Origin: Alphaproteobacteria bacterium
Lineage (GTDB): Bacteria; Pseudomonadota; Alphaproteobacteria; UBA828
Reading direction: 5' to 3'
Length of the DNA: 40,093 nucleotides
Assembly: GCA_022826345.1 (NCBI GenBank)
Contig: JAJDVB010000007.1
Location: forward strand, 1-40,093
Every line of letters starts with the position of its first letter. Position 1 is the stretch's first letter. Below, one piece after another: positions 32,789 through 40,093 of this stretch. The translations under genes and the position numbers were made by a program. The notes beneath the pieces are model-generated. The model did not search any database. It was not told the DNA's origin and saw only the letters and a list, made by a program, of their open reading frames with translations.

Positions 32789-33830
32789 ACCGAACGCCAT
32801 CCAGACCCAGGCCGGCGCTCGCCGGCTGCCCTTCCGGTCGTCCATGCCCAACTGGGTCGTGGGCCGGGGGCTTTGCATGTTTCGCTGTGAGGACTTCAGC
32901 GCTGTCCCCCGCAGCCGGCGTCGCGCGGCGCTGGAGTTCAAGCTGCCGGTCTGGAGCCCCTTCGAACGCACGGGCCATCACGCCGCCTGGTCCGGCGGCG
33001 TGGCCATGGTCTGGTTCTGGGACAATGACAAGATCGCCCCGGCCCGGGAGCGCTTCTCCACGCTGTTTCCCAAGGCGCGAAGTGGGGTTTCGGCGCGCCT
33101 TCGAACGCTGCCCGAGACGGTGTTCTACGGGAGACAGACGGACGGGCTTCGCCTGCAGCCCTGCGCCGACGGCTTCGAGCTGCAGCGCTGGCGCGCGAAC
33201 GTGCTGGCCGACTCGTTCTGGTTCCCGGCCTACCCGCAGGAGAGCCAGCTGAGCTGGTTCGTGGCACGACAGGAGGGCGACAGCGAAACGCTGACCATCG
33301 GAGACATACCGGCGCCAGCCAGCGACCAGATGGCGCGGGAGCCGTGGTCCGTTTCCCTCGATCCTCAGGAGTGGTTCGCGGCGAACGGGGGCACTCTCGC
33401 CGCAGCGTGTCTCTTCGCGCTGGTTCTTGCCGTTCTGTGGCAGGAAGTTCGCTACTGGAAAATCAGCGAGCTGGAGGAAGCCGCAGCACAGGAGTTCGAC
33501 CGCCTGCAGGAACAGCTCACGCCAATCCTCGAGGCGCGCAACGAACTGATCGACCTGCGCCGCACGAACCAGGCGCTTCTTCAAATTCTACAAGCGCCGT
33601 CGCAGGCTCGCCTTATGAACGAGATGGACCGCGCCATTCCGAGCGCGAACGCGGAACTCCGGGAATGGCGCTATCAGCAGGGAGAGCTCACGGTATCGAT
33701 CGAGGATCGGCACACTGATCCCATCGCATACATCCGTGCGCTTGAAGCGGTGCCGCTGTTCACACAGGTCAAGGCCGAACCGGGTCCCGGTCAGGATCGC
33801 CTTGAGATTACCCTGACGGTGCGGGAATGA
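32748..33830 (+). CDS. gspL: GspL-like inner-membrane protein
   Basis: GTG 32748 gives 360 residues; the open frame extends to 32673 inside gspK. The N-terminal cytoplasmic part (to about 210) is divergent from ActN-like GspL. One transmembrane helix lies near 215-232 (TLAAACLFALVLAVLW), followed by a coiled coil (SELEEAAAQEFDRLQEQLTPILEARNEL in two heptad stretches) and a small ferredoxin-like C-terminal domain of PilN/GspL type. It should link GspE to the periplasmic part. Assignment is from position and topology more than from sequence motifs. Confidence 0.75.
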   Translation: MILPAKLRRLFFGKPNAIQTQAGARRLPFRSSMPNWVVGRGLCMFRCEDFSAVPRSRRRAALEFKLPVWSPFERTGHHAAWSGGVAMVWFWDNDKIAPARERFSTLFPKARSGVSARLRTLPETVFYGRQTDGLRLQPCADGFELQRWRANVLADSFWFPAYPQESQLSWFVARQEGDSETLTIGDIPAPASDQMAREPWSVSLDPQEWFAANGGTLAAACLFALVLAVLWQEVRYWKISELEEAAAQEFDRLQEQLTPILEARNELIDLRRTNQALLQILQAPSQARLMNEMDRAIPSANAELREWRYQQGELTVSIEDRHTDPIAYIRALEAVPLFTQVKAEPGPGQDRLEITLTVRE

Positions 33831-34420
33831 AGGGACCGGCGCGCGCGCTTCGTCCGTTCTTCGCGGAGCTTGCCGCGAATGCTCGGCTGCGGTGGGGCGT
33901 CCGGCTCATTCTCGGCCTTCTCATCGGCTACGTGATCCTGCTGCAGTCCGAACGTCTCGCCGCGGTCCGGCACGACCACGACGCCGTGATCGAACGCCTC
34001 AGAAAAGCCGAGACCTTGCTTAAACAGCAAAACGCATTCGATCTGCTGGCCGCCGAGCGCGAGAACCATCGCAAGATCGAGTCGATGTTCTGGCAGGCAG
34101 AAACCGAGGGATTGGCACAGGCCAAGCTTCAAGCGGCGCTTGCTCAACTATTGGGTAATCTCGGGCTGATCAATATCCATTTCCGATCCGGCTCAGGCCA
34201 ATCCGTACCGGACTTGCCGGGGGTCTGGCGCATACAAATCCGGATGGACGCCAACTACCGACCGGGACTGGAGCCTCGTATACTCCATGCCCTCGCGACG
34301 CATCCCAAGAAACTTATCGTCGATCGCCTCGACCTCAAACATCACAGCAAGAGAGAGGCCTATCTTGTCCTTATCGTCTCATCGTTCTTCGTCGGACTGA
34401 CAACCGAAGAGACTAGCTGA
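33827..34420 (+). CDS. gspM: GspM-like inner-membrane protein
   Basis: This 197-residue bitopic protein has a short cytoplasmic tail, a transmembrane helix (WGVRLILGLLIGYVILL), a coiled coil (VIERLRKAETLLKQQNAFD) and a small C-terminal alpha/beta domain with PKKLIVDRLDLKHH. It has the topology and place of GspM, partner of GspL. It overlaps the gspL stop by 4 nt (ATGA) and converges on the DUF1501 gene with an 8-nt overlap of coding ends. No terminator can fit between the two convergent operons. Confidence 0.72.
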   Translation: MKGPARALRPFFAELAANARLRWGVRLILGLLIGYVILLQSERLAAVRHDHDAVIERLRKAETLLKQQNAFDLLAAERENHRKIESMFWQAETEGLAQAKLQAALAQLLGNLGLINIHFRSGSGQSVPDLPGVWRIQIRMDANYRPGLEPRILHALATHPKKLIVDRLDLKHHSKREAYLVLIVSSFFVGLTTEETS

Positions 34421-35678
34421 AGAACCGGAAATCCTCGGTATTGTGGAAGGGAAAGCGCCGCGCGCCCGCCGAGTATTGGACACCAAGGTAACCGCGTAGT
34501 GCCTTGTGCACATGTTTCGGATAGATGATTGTGCCGTGCGCATCATCACGGCGCACCGTCGTGGGGTTCATCTTGTAAGCGAAGTGCAGACCGTCCGTTT
34601 CGCCGACCGCGCGGCCGGTCCATGACCGGTTCTTCTCCATGACAATGTAGCTTCCGATCGGCCAGTGATCCTTGCCGTTTCCCGAGTTGTAAAAGTTGGT
34701 GCGGCCGAAGTCCGAGCCAAGGACCACCATCATGCGGTTGGCCACGCCGTGCTCCTCGGCGTAGTCCCAGAGATAGTCCACCGCATCCGTGAGGTTTGCG
34801 AGCAGCCACTCGTGGTCCGGGTCGTGGTTCGCATGGGTGTCGAAACCGCCGAGCCAGAGGTCGGCGCTCACGGCGACCCCGGTCTTGAAGGCCAGCACCG
34901 TCAACTGCGCCTGACGACGCAGGGAGCTTCGAAAATTCCCGCGTTCCACCTCCTGCTCGAGCTCGTCCTCTGGCGGGATCGCATCGGCATAGACCTTCAA
35001 CCCCTCCGTAGCGAAGGACGAGTCATAGAACCCGAAATGCATCTCATCCCCTGGCAGCAGGTCCGGCGCCGCAGCCAGGCGTGCCACCGTCCCCGCCCGG
35101 TGCGACGCCATGGCCTCCCAGTCCGCATCGCTGATGACCGACTCCATGCCGTCTAACGGATCGGCAATTTCGTGCAGAAGACGGGGTTCGTCGATGCGGG
35201 TGAAGCGGGTCAGTCCCGAGGTGTTCGAAAAGCCGCCGAAACTGAGATAGGGCACCGGAAGCGTCGGCGCATGGTGGGCGGCGCAGAGCGCCCCCAAGGT
35301 CGGATAGCCCTCGGAGTTCCGCCCGCTCCAGTTGTGGACGATGCCGACCGAGTGCGCGTTCGTCTGGGCATCGACGCCGTTGATGACCAGCATCATCCGG
35401 TGATACTTCTCGAAGAACGCTTGGTTGTTGGCGAAGGGCGCATAGGTAAGGTTGCCCGCTTGCCGGATCTCGTCGCGCAACGCCCAGTGGTTGATGATCT
35501 TCTCGCCGGGGGTATTGGCCTTGGGGTCGCAAAAGCTGGTCGGATCCCAGCCGCCATCCGCCTGAACGAAGACGAAGAGCTTGCCGAAGTAGTCCGCGGC
35601 ATGAACCAGGGGCAGGCGAAAGCCCGGCGCAGCGGCGGCGACCGCCAGCAGACCCTTAAGCACCGAGCGTCGGTTCAT
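34413..35678 (-). CDS. DUF1501 protein with Tat-like signal
   Basis: The 421 residues begin with a twin-arginine-like signal (NRRSVLKGLLAVAAAAPGFRLPLVHA), suggesting export in folded form. The DUF1501 (sulfatase-like fold) blocks are FVQADGGWDPTSFCDP, GVDAQTNAHSVGIVHNWSG, LGGFDTHANHD, MVVLGSDFGRTNFYNSGNGKDHWPIG and NPTTVRRDDAHGTIIYP. These carry Asp and His residues that in sulfatase-like enzymes bind metal. Family members are secreted or envelope proteins of unknown activity, usually paired with DUF1800 or cytochrome-type partners. It follows the giant CxxCH gene by 10 nt. Confidence 0.88.
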   Translation of the reverse strand: MNRRSVLKGLLAVAAAAPGFRLPLVHAADYFGKLFVFVQADGGWDPTSFCDPKANTPGEKIINHWALRDEIRQAGNLTYAPFANNQAFFEKYHRMMLVINGVDAQTNAHSVGIVHNWSGRNSEGYPTLGALCAAHHAPTLPVPYLSFGGFSNTSGLTRFTRIDEPRLLHEIADPLDGMESVISDADWEAMASHRAGTVARLAAAPDLLPGDEMHFGFYDSSFATEGLKVYADAIPPEDELEQEVERGNFRSSLRRQAQLTVLAFKTGVAVSADLWLGGFDTHANHDPDHEWLLANLTDAVDYLWDYAEEHGVANRMMVVLGSDFGRTNFYNSGNGKDHWPIGSYIVMEKNRSWTGRAVGETDGLHFAYKMNPTTVRRDDAHGTIIYPKHVHKALRGYLGVQYSAGARRFPFHNTEDFRFFS

Positions 35679-35688
35679 CTCCAGCCTC

Positions 35689-38600
35689 CTACAGATAGAG
35701 GTACCGGTAATCCATCAGCAGATACGTCAGGACCACGACCCACGCACGAGCAGTATAGTGCACATCGGAATAGTTGAGACTGTTTATATAGTCATCCACT
35801 CTATCCCCATTGAAGTCAATGTAGGGTCCCCATTCGTTTTGGTACTCTTGTAGTATATCTTCCAATATTCCTTCAAAGAAATGCCTGTCGTCCCAAAATT
35901 GGCAGTCCCAGGGATTAAACCGATCACCTTCTCCCTCTCTGGACCTTCGTTCCGTGACGTCGACAAATAATGCGAACGCGGTGTCCACGTCCGGCGAGTA
36001 GGGCGTGACTTCTACGCCGAGTAGCTTGTCGTAGAGCTCGACCAGTTTCTCCCTGATCTCTTCGTCCTTGGGTGCAGCATTGTTGTCCAACCCTCCGAAC
36101 AGGCGCCGATCATTATCGGAGACAAGATAGATGTCACGTAAGACGGCGGGACAACCCGTTCGCACGGCGTGTCTCTTCGCCACCCCTGCCATGACCGACG
36201 TGATATTTCGCGCCCGCTCGGTGATCCCATCGGAATCGATGCCGCCGTACAGCAACCGGAAGTCGCCGATTAGATTGTTGGGCAGAGCGTCGCAATTTCC
36301 CCCACAGCCGGTATCGATGTGCCGCCCCCATTGATAGCCCGTAAGAGCATCGGTCTTGTGCGCGAGTTCCTCTGGCGTCAGCAGCCGGCGGGCACCCGCA
36401 TCACGTAGCGCGACCCTGCGCACCGAATCCTCGTAGCTAATCGTATCCGCCCGGAACCATTTGGAGAGCACCATTTCGACCAGGAGGTCCTTGAGGTTGT
36501 AACCCCGCCGGAACCCCTGCGCGAGCCGCTTCACCTCGGCACTCTGGGAGCTGGCGGCGAGAAGCTGGCCTTCGAAGTCGGCGTCGCCCTCTTCCGCCGG
36601 CGGTTCCGCGACCTCGCTGCCCATGATCGCCGGCCACCAGAACTTGACCGTCGCCTCGGCGAACCGCGGGTCTGCAACGATCTTCCGCGCCAGCCATTGC
36701 AGGCTGTCCCGATTCGCCGGCGCCAACTCGGCACCGAAGCCGGGGGTCCGCATGTCGCGGTACCACGTATCCCCCTCTTCATAGGCGTTGGCGGTGACTC
36801 CGAGCCTGGCGTAACCATCGTCGCCATACCGCTTATCGTACCCATCCGACCAGGCGATCACTTCAGCGGTGTAAGCACCGGCGGTCGCGGTCTCGAAATC
36901 TATACGCAATGCACATTCTTCGTAGCCACTCCACAAGTCGAGGTAGTCTCCGCTCCCGCTGCCAGAATTGCTCCTCGGCTCCCCGCACTCACCCCAGTGC
37001 GCCACCGGCACATCGACGTCCTCGAATTCAACGCGGGTAACCCGTCGTCCTTGGTCATCGAGCAGGTCCAGCCGATCGAGATACATCCGTCCACCCTCCC
37101 GGAGGGCTTCATCCCAGTAATGGTTGGTGTACGTCACCTTCATTGTCTGACTGCCGGCCGCCAAAGACAGCGGCCAACTCAACGTCTCCCGGTCTTGCCA
37201 GGAGGTCGCTTCGACGTTCATCGGCGTTCCATAGTCCTGCTTGTAAATGTCATGAAGCGAATCCATGCCGCCCCACTGGTCCTTGTAAAGTCCCGCGTCG
37301 CCGTAATCCTGGAACGCCCCGGCGGCGGGGTCCATGAAGCTGTGGCAGACGGTGCAGGCCGGGTTGTGCATGGTCGGGTTGTTGGTGTCGGCCAGGGCGG
37401 CAGGGTCCATGGTGCGCGAGGCCGAGTTCTCGATGTCCACGCCGAGGAAGTGATAGTAGGTCCAGCGCGCGCGCGCGCGGTTGCGGTTGGTGGCCGTGGT
37501 GGGATAGCGGATTAAGAATGACGTCGTGTTAAGAACGCCGGAATGCGGATAGGTCGTTCTTAAAGTTCCGGGATTGAGTACGCGCGTTGCCAGAAAATCG
37601 TTGTCATATTCTTCTTCAAACCCCTCTCCTTTGCGGAAATACTTGGTGATTCTTGATGGCTTGAACTCCCGCCAATCTTCAGAGTCCCTGAATATCGTCG
37701 AGGCCCCGTATGCTTTGGCGGAAAACGGATTGGCCATGATATAATTCGCCGTCAGGATCTCGGTGTAGGGGCGGTCGTTCTCCACCACATGCGCAATCAA
37801 CTCTACAGGCGCACGGCGGAAGCCGTGTTGAGTCTTGTCGTTCCAACGCCAGAGCGGATCGTAATCTTTAGTCTCATATGCTGTTTTTCTTCGCGCGTAG
37901 TGCTCATTGGTGAAGTCAACAAGGAAGCCGTTATTGCCGTCGATGACTTGAAAAGTCACCCGATCCGTCAGCAACCTGTCGTTTGCCCCTCGGATGAGGA
38001 AGTCGTGGAAGGCGGGGCCGGTCATGAGGTTTCGGATGGTGGAGCGCAGCGCCGTCGGGCTGGTGTAGATCGAGGCGTACTCAGCCTCCGTCGGGATCCG
38101 GCCCGCGAATATCAACGCTGCTCGCCGCAGGGTCTTGCGCAACGGCGCCATCCGCACCGGCTCGAACAGCGTCTCAACCGTGATCGCTGCAGGCACCACG
38201 TCCGCATCCAGGCGTCCCAGGAACGTCTCAACCTCCGCAAACGCCGCGCTGCCCGCCGGAACCGGCGCGCCGCCGCCATGCCCCACACCCTGGATCTTGT
38301 TCAGGATGACCGAGGCCCCGCCCTCAACCTCCGACAGGAACCGCTCGAAGGCCGCAAGGTTCAGCGCCTCGTGGTCCGCCGTCGAGGAACGCTCGAACAC
38401 AAGCCGCGTGTTGCCCGAGACCCCGCCCTCCACGTGGCACGCCACACAGAGCGACTGCACAACCGGCCCCGAGATCTCCTGGCTGAACACCTCTGCAGCC
38501 GTCGCCGTGTCCGAAGACCCCTCCGAGGCATCCGCCAGCGCGCCAAGGGTCGCGTTCGGCGCCGTGGAGAGGTTCGCAAGATGTCCGCTCGGACCAGACA

Positions 38601-40044
38601 GAAGGCTCATCACCCGCAGTCGACGGTTCGCACTCACACCCAGGTGCCACCCGCCATCGCCATCGCCAAGCGACCCGGAAAGCCCGCTCCCCACGCCCCC
38701 TTCAAGATCGGACACCGTCACCACCCGCGACGTACCCGCCGCAAGCGTCAGCCGCACCTCGCCGCCCGGCATCGAACCCGTGCCGTCAACGCCCCGGATG
38801 ACGATCCCCGCCTCCGTCGCCGAAGGATTGATCAGTCGAAGGCTCCCCGTCTGCCCCGGTGTCTCCACAGGGTCCAGCAGCGTCACCTGATGGCCCCACG
38901 AGCGCCGCGGCACCAGATCGTGCATCGCAGACAAGAGACCGTCCTGAACCTCCAGTGGACGCACGTAGGAAAGCACGGCGATTTCGAGGGGGGTGCTCAG
39001 CCGCAGCCGCCAGTCCCCGCTGCCCGCACCGGTGCCCACGGAAAGACCCTTCTCCGTATCGCCTCCCTCAAGCTCGCCAGAGTCGATTACGAGACCTTCC
39101 AGCGCACTGAGCCGCAGCGTCACCGGCCCATACGACGTGCCCGCGTCGTCGACGGCTTCGATGCTCACACTGCCGGACTGGCGCGTGCGGTTGACGATGC
39201 GCAGCACGCCCTGCCGCTCCGCGTTCGAGGCCGACGGGAACAGCCCCACCTCGTGGATCGTCGTCGCCCCGTCGCCACCGTCCACCGCAGAAACTGGGCC
39301 GCTCGACAGGTTGCTCATCGCCCCGCTGCTCGAACTCACCAGCAGGTTCATCACCGTGATCGGCCGGTCCGCCGTCACCACAAGACGCCACCGCCCCGAC
39401 CCATCGCCGAGCGAACCGGAGAGCCCCTCGCCGTCCCCCGTCTCAAGCTCCTCCGCCGTCACCATCCGCGATTCGCCCGCCGCAAGTGTCAGGCGCACCG
39501 CACTGCCCGGCGAGGCACCATCGTCATCTTTCCCTTCTATGGTCACCGCCGCATCCGCCGCACCGGAGTTGATCAGGCGCAACCGGCTCACTTGGCCGAG
39601 GGTGCTCGCGGGATTGAACAGCGCGACCCGGTACCCAGAGCCACCTTGCGGCACCACATCCTGCATCCCGCTGACCAGCCCGTCTTGCGTGCGTGCGTAG
39701 GACAGGACCTCGATATCCAGGGTGCTGCTCAGCTCCAGCCGCCATGCCCCCGTGCCCGTCCCGATGCCCGAGCGGAAGCCCTTCTCCGTATCGCCCTCTT
39801 CAAGATCGCCGGCATCGAAATGCACCGTCTCACCCGCGCCGATGGCCAGCGTCACCGGGCCATGGCGCAAGCCGGTATCGTCGTAAGCCACGATGCTGAC
39901 CGTGCCCGCGCTCTGCGAATGGTTGATCACACGCACGTGGCCGACGCTGCCCGTGAGAGGACGCGGGCTTTCAGCGGGGATCGGGGTCTGATCCGCTCGG
40001 ATTAGTCGATGTTTTGTGGAGGGTGCCCCCCGGCGAACTTGCAA
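35689..40044 (-). CDS. Giant repeat protein with two CxxCH motifs and DUF1588-like segment (5' end unresolved)
   Basis: About 1451 residues. Residues 36-496 are four beta-rich repeats of about 110, alternating A-B-A-B (for example VRVINHS/LRIVNRT, then LRLINSG/LRLINPS). CVACH (533-537) and CTVCH (897-901, in HNPACTVCHSFMDPAAGAFQDYG) are haem-type motifs; the second fits DUF1588. RKTLRRAALIFAGRIPT recalls DUF1549/1592 planctomycete cytochrome proteins. Residues 935-1075 look like a carbohydrate-binding beta-sandwich, and DFNGDRVDDYI near the end is an EF-hand-like calcium loop. The start is a TTG within a hairpin; the frame stays open to the window edge and no signal peptide is seen, so the true start may lie outside. 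Confidence 0.75.
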   Translation of the reverse strand: MQVRRGAPSTKHRLIRADQTPIPAESPRPLTGSVGHVRVINHSQSAGTVSIVAYDDTGLRHGPVTLAIGAGETVHFDAGDLEEGDTEKGFRSGIGTGTGAWRLELSSTLDIEVLSYARTQDGLVSGMQDVVPQGGSGYRVALFNPASTLGQVSRLRLINSGAADAAVTIEGKDDDGASPGSAVRLTLAAGESRMVTAEELETGDGEGLSGSLGDGSGRWRLVVTADRPITVMNLLVSSSSGAMSNLSSGPVSAVDGGDGATTIHEVGLFPSASNAERQGVLRIVNRTRQSGSVSIEAVDDAGTSYGPVTLRLSALEGLVIDSGELEGGDTEKGLSVGTGAGSGDWRLRLSTPLEIAVLSYVRPLEVQDGLLSAMHDLVPRRSWGHQVTLLDPVETPGQTGSLRLINPSATEAGIVIRGVDGTGSMPGGEVRLTLAAGTSRVVTVSDLEGGVGSGLSGSLGDGDGGWHLGVSANRRLRVMSLLSGPSGHLANLSTAPNATLGALADASEGSSDTATAAEVFSQEISGPVVQSLCVACHVEGGVSGNTRLVFERSSTADHEALNLAAFERFLSEVEGGASVILNKIQGVGHGGGAPVPAGSAAFAEVETFLGRLDADVVPAAITVETLFEPVRMAPLRKTLRRAALIFAGRIPTEAEYASIYTSPTALRSTIRNLMTGPAFHDFLIRGANDRLLTDRVTFQVIDGNNGFLVDFTNEHYARRKTAYETKDYDPLWRWNDKTQHGFRRAPVELIAHVVENDRPYTEILTANYIMANPFSAKAYGASTIFRDSEDWREFKPSRITKYFRKGEGFEEEYDNDFLATRVLNPGTLRTTYPHSGVLNTTSFLIRYPTTATNRNRARARWTYYHFLGVDIENSASRTMDPAALADTNNPTMHNPACTVCHSFMDPAAGAFQDYGDAGLYKDQWGGMDSLHDIYKQDYGTPMNVEATSWQDRETLSWPLSLAAGSQTMKVTYTNHYWDEALREGGRMYLDRLDLLDDQGRRVTRVEFEDVDVPVAHWGECGEPRSNSGSGSGDYLDLWSGYEECALRIDFETATAGAYTAEVIAWSDGYDKRYGDDGYARLGVTANAYEEGDTWYRDMRTPGFGAELAPANRDSLQWLARKIVADPRFAEATVKFWWPAIMGSEVAEPPAEEGDADFEGQLLAASSQSAEVKRLAQGFRRGYNLKDLLVEMVLSKWFRADTISYEDSVRRVALRDAGARRLLTPEELAHKTDALTGYQWGRHIDTGCGGNCDALPNNLIGDFRLLYGGIDSDGITERARNITSVMAGVAKRHAVRTGCPAVLRDIYLVSDNDRRLFGGLDNNAAPKDEEIREKLVELYDKLLGVEVTPYSPDVDTAFALFVDVTERRSREGEGDRFNPWDCQFWDDRHFFEGILEDILQEYQNEWGPYIDFNGDRVDDYINSLNYSDVHYTARAWVVVLTYLLMDYRYLYL

Positions 40045-40061
40045 GAATTTCGCCGGGGGGC
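40025..40061. repeat. Perfect 13-bp inverted repeat at the 5' end of the giant gene
   Basis: GCCCCCCGGCGAA (40025-40037) pairs exactly with TTCGCCGGGGGGC (40049-40061), with an 11-nt loop that contains the palindrome CTTGCAAG. On the plus strand TTTGTCT follows, so it resembles a terminator for plus-strand transcription, but no plus-strand gene ends here. On the minus strand it lies across the apparent start of the giant gene. Confidence 0.7.
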
Positions 40062-40093
40062 TTTGTCTCGGTGACAGTCCAAATCTCCAGAGA

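Noticed and set aside
37789..40005. 738-codon plus-strand frame opposite the giant gene
   Set aside because: It has low-complexity His/Arg/Pro composition with no motif, while the minus strand has clear repeats and CxxCH motifs. It is treated as a shadow.

Overview
The window reads as a chromosomal stretch of a GC-rich proteobacterium. The style of the housekeeping proteins (argininosuccinate synthase, the GlnB/GlnA pair, FolD, a single-repeat YggT) suggests an alphaproteobacterium, perhaps Rhodospirillales-like. That placement is inference from protein style and was not tested by a search.

Layout. (1) 1-9.6 kb is ordinary core sequence: a VOC protein and an aminotransferase, YggT, folD, a RES/Xre toxin-antitoxin pair with a palindromic promoter, argG with two small membrane proteins, glnA-glnB, and a class I aminotransferase. 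(2) 9.6-19.8 kb is a decayed mobile island. It starts inside a tRNA-Arg(UCU) gene cut at its anticodon loop, followed by repeats and an integrase gene split by an IS630 element. After that come a truncated IS3, an IS1634-type element that was itself hit by a 2.9-kb IS1-like transposon carrying an XRE/ImmA operon, an IS256 element, broken mobilisation-type genes, a strikingly G-poor stretch and an IS66 remnant. (3) 19.8-22.6 kb is a lower-GC minus-strand operon: a TlpA-like thioredoxin, a DUF4266 lipoprotein, a DUF3570 beta-rich protein and ApbE. This looks like an extracytoplasmic redox or flavinylation module. (4) 23.0-34.4 kb is a compact type II secretion operon in the order gspC-D-O-E-F-G-H-I-J-K-L-M. 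(5) 34.4-40.1 kb, converging on gspM, is a two-gene operon: a very large repeat protein with two CxxCH motifs and a DUF1588-like segment, then a Tat-type DUF1501 protein. The pair resembles the secreted 'PSCyt'/DUF1501 pairs of planctomycetes.

How the parts may work together. The type II system could export the envelope proteins encoded beside it, with the DUF1501 protein and the large CxxCH protein as the obvious local candidates. The ApbE operon could supply flavin or thiol redox functions outside the cytoplasm. Both links rest on neighbourhood and domain type only.

Limits. All family names come from reading the translated sequence; no database search was possible. The exact ends of several insertion sequences, the far end of the island, and the true 5' end of the large gene at the right edge are unresolved.
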